A stretch of DNA of 7,468 bases from the NCBI GenBank assembly GCA_003222835.1, contig QHXE01000843.1:1-7468 (forward strand), read 5' to 3'. The notes under the pieces were generated by a model. The model did not search any database and had not been told where the DNA came from. It saw only the letters and a program-made list of their open reading frames with translations. Positions 6,901 through 7,468 of the stretch are shown piece after piece (the stretch's first letter is position 1; each line of letters starts with the position of its first letter). A program made the position numbers and the translations under genes. The stretch is from Acidobacteriota bacterium (GTDB taxonomy: Bacteria > Acidobacteriota > Blastocatellia > Pyrinomonadales > Pyrinomonadaceae).

Positions 6901-7468
6901 TTAGCATCTTGACCTTGCGAGCTTTCGGGCTCGGGCGGCATGTCGTCTCGGGCAAGGTGGCGGATGGAGTGTAACTGTGTGGCTGGACGAGCTGCCGTCA
7001 AGTCCACATTCGCTTGTCCCGTGTACTCAACGCTATTGGGTTTATGAGTGGTTACATCCAACAATCCGCTGCCCTTGAGGGGCTCGCCGTTGCCGCTCAA
7101 CTCAAGTTTGCCGTTGGCGGACATTCGCACGATGCCAGGAGAGTCGATAAGTAATGATTCCGCGTTCATCAAACTCGGCGTAGTTAGCATGCCTCCGCTC
7201 ACGGTCGCTTCGCCACTGATCGTCAATTTTGTTGAGCCACCGTTGAATATGCCGCCACTTTGACTGTAGTGGCTGGCACTCAAGCTGTAGCTGCCTTGTT
7301 CGAAACTGCCACTAGCGATTACGACTTCGCCCGCAACTCTCAGGTCGCGCTTCAGTGTGATCGTGCCGCGATAGCCCGGCTCCAACTCCAGTCCGGCGAT
7401 CATTCCGATCGAGTCTACATCGACATCTGATTTTGATTGGGCAGCGAACCGCGCTACATCAGACGCGC
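3975..7468 (-). CDS. Giant secreted protein: beta-helix-like region, 13 beta-propeller-type repeats, Calx-beta, DUF4214; 5'-truncated by the window
   Basis: The frame stays open from 7466 to a TGA at 3975-3977 (1163 residues seen). The ATG at 7403 is not taken as the start: 21 sense codons precede it, no signal peptide follows, and the sequence reads as mid-domain. Numbering from that Met, residues 1-130 are Gly/Ser-rich with short alternating hydrophobic strands (GEATVSGGML, IVRMSANGKLELSGNG), like a beta-helix or autotransporter passenger. Residues 150-177 are an acidic Pro/Glu/Ser/Gln linker. Residues 178-751 hold 13 repeats with the core IDPAGGFAYFG and VVKVRLSDFTRVGALTLN. Residues about 758-868 are a Calx-beta domain (TVDYATSDGTA, DYITARGTLRFAPGE, NDDSFVEGTETFNVTLSNP). 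Residues about 880-1142 are a DUF4214 module. By family knowledge this is an exported, probably surface-bound protein; its binding partner is unknown. Repeat 8 has lost its second half in frame. Confidence 0.9.
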   Translation of the reverse strand, partial: ASDVARFAAQSKSDVDVDSIGMIAGLELEPGYRGTITLKRDLRVAGEVVIASGSFEQGSYSLSASHYSQSGGIFNGGSTKLTISGEATVSGGMLTTPSLMNAESLLIDSPGIVRMSANGKLELSGNGEPLKGSGLLDVTTHKPNSVEYTGQANVDLTAARPATQLHSIRHLARDDMPPEPESSQGQDAKTPETPESFAKLGSLTLNRGDSYLEAAAIDTAGGFAYFGAATNPGTVVKVRLSDFTRVGALVLDPGEDFLGSAAIDPVGGFAYFGTITTPARVVKVRLSNFTRVDGLTLNSGENFARTLIIDSVGGFAYVGTNTTPGNVVKVRLSDFTRVGGLTLNTGENFLRGAGVIDTAGGFAYFGTTTSPGIVVKVRLSDFTRVGALILNSGEGSFRSAVIDTSGGFAYFASYGFPSLVIKVRLSDFTRVATLNLNPGDNFVFAAVIDPAGGFAYFGTDTSPGRVVKVRLSDFTRTGVLRLASGEDALYSAVIDTAGGFAYFGAYTEPGIIIKVRLSDFTRVGALTLNSGEDDLYSAVIDPAGGFAYLTLNPGEDELGAAVIDPAAGFAYFCNFFVLPATVVKIRLSDFTRVGALALDQNDGVVTSAVIDPAGGFAYFGAGLISNNDRVVKVRLSDFTRVSALTLNAGENYLFTAVIDPAAGFAYFGSQNSPSVVIKVRLSDLTRVGAVTFNTGEDLLWASVIDPAGGFAYFTTLTSPGKVVKLRLSDFTRVDALTLNEDTFLTSAVIDPAQGLAYFGTANAPGVIVKADISSGLGPKTLQFNQSSYVVTEASTSVTITVNRLGDASGAATVDYATSDGTATERSDYITARGTLRFAPGETSKSFVVLINDDSFVEGTETFNVTLSNPTGVNLSAPPTVTVYINDNPIEPATNIIDDPQNFVRQHYHDFLNRDADPSGLAFWTNEITSCGTNQACIQAKRINVSAAYFLSVEFQQTGYLIERMYKTAYGDATGASSFNGLHTLAVPIVRFNEFLPDTQQIGQGVVVNQTGWEAVLEFNKQAFANQFVQRARFSTALPTTLSPTQFVNQLFTNAGVTPSTADRNAAIAEFGSATNTTDVAARARALRDVAENAILNTQEFNRAFVLMQYFGYLRRNPNDPQDNDYTGYDFWLTKLNQFNGNYNAAEMVKAFITSVEYRQRFGP
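3978..4766 (-). other. C-terminal DUF4214 module of gene 3
   Basis: It starts NFVRQHYHDFLNRDADPSGL and ends EYRQRFGP at the stop codon. It retains the Cys pair SCGTNQAC, then RINVSAAYFLSVEFQQTGYL, IGQGVVVNQTGWE, FNRAFVLMQYFGYLRRNPND and YTGYDFWLTKLNQFNGN. It is collinear with the gene 2 tail, with length differences mainly in the Ala/Thr-rich stretch in its second half. It sits after a Calx-beta domain here but after a protease-like domain in gene 2, so it behaves as a portable end module. Confidence 0.8.
4800..5132 (-). other. Calx-beta domain of gene 3
   Basis: About 110 residues carry the family pattern: LQFNQSSYVVTEASTSVTITV, then ATVDYATSDGTATERSDY, GTLRFAPGETSKSFVVLIND, then DDSFVEGTETFNVTLSNPTG and a final VTVYINDN strand. 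The acidic DD and EGTE residues are those expected to bind calcium in this family. It links the propeller array to the DUF4214 tail. Confidence 0.85.
5151..6872 (-). repeat. Array of 13 coding repeats of about 138 bp (beta-propeller-type blades)
   Basis: The DNA motif gtgaagtctgacagccgcac and variants recur about every 136-144 bp, matching a protein repeat of about 46 residues: GALTLNPGEDxLxSAVIDP, AGGFAYFGTxTSPG, then VVKVRLSDFTRV. Thirteen units can be counted. Between the motif copies near 5695 and 5905 the spacing is 210 bp instead of about 276, because unit 8 ends at GGFAY and unit 9 begins at once. The last unit is degenerate (VIVKADIS), as expected at the end of an array. Propeller architecture is inferred from repeat length and YVTN/NHL-like character; the exact family is not identified. 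Confidence 0.8.

Noticed and set aside
1..7468. tRNA or rRNA genes, toxin-antitoxin, phage or defence genes
   Set aside because: Nothing in the window resembles these; all coding capacity is used by three large exported proteins.

Overview
The window looks like chromosomal DNA from an environmental Gram-negative bacterium, most likely an acidobacterium of the Blastocatellia type. This is an inference from protein style and not a database result. The style consists of large secreted proteins built from DUF11-like, cadherin/Ig-like, Calx-beta and DUF4214 modules, a reprolysin-like protein with a DUF4214 tail, moderately high GC, and intergenic gaps full of small palindromic repeats. I see no RNA gene, CRISPR array, transposase, defence system or biosynthetic cluster.

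All three genes lie on the minus strand, so transcription runs right to left. Gene 3 (3975-7468, 5' end outside the window) encodes a very large surface or secreted protein. In order it has a Gly/Ser-rich beta-helix-like region, an acidic Pro-rich linker, 13 beta-propeller-type repeats of about 46 residues, a Calx-beta domain and a C-terminal DUF4214 module. A 548-bp gap (3427-3974) follows. It holds a 151-bp element with inverted ends and several hairpins, a 68-bp near-perfect inverted repeat, and a plausible promoter with tandem 13-bp direct repeats for the next gene. Gene 2 (1420-3426) encodes an exported protein with a metzincin-type propeptide, a reprolysin-like domain and the same C-terminal DUF4214 module. 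The zinc-binding HExxHxxGxxH helix is absent from an otherwise intact frame, so the protein is predicted not to be an active zinc protease. A 359-bp gap (1061-1419) holds two REP-like palindromes in opposite orientation, another hairpin and a weak promoter candidate. Gene 1 (1-1060, 3' end outside the window) starts at a GTG with a good Shine-Dalgarno sequence. It encodes a signal peptide, a Pro-rich linker, a DUF11-like domain and cadherin/Ig-like repeats.

The genes do not form a recognisable pathway. Their common theme is export of modular, repeat-rich surface proteins, two of which share a roughly 260-residue C-terminal DUF4214 module that may act in anchoring or sorting. The points most worth checking are the missing catalytic helix in gene 2, a 22-residue in-frame gap inside the gene 3 propeller array, the two mobile-looking inverted-repeat elements, and the direct-repeat operator candidate upstream of gene 2.
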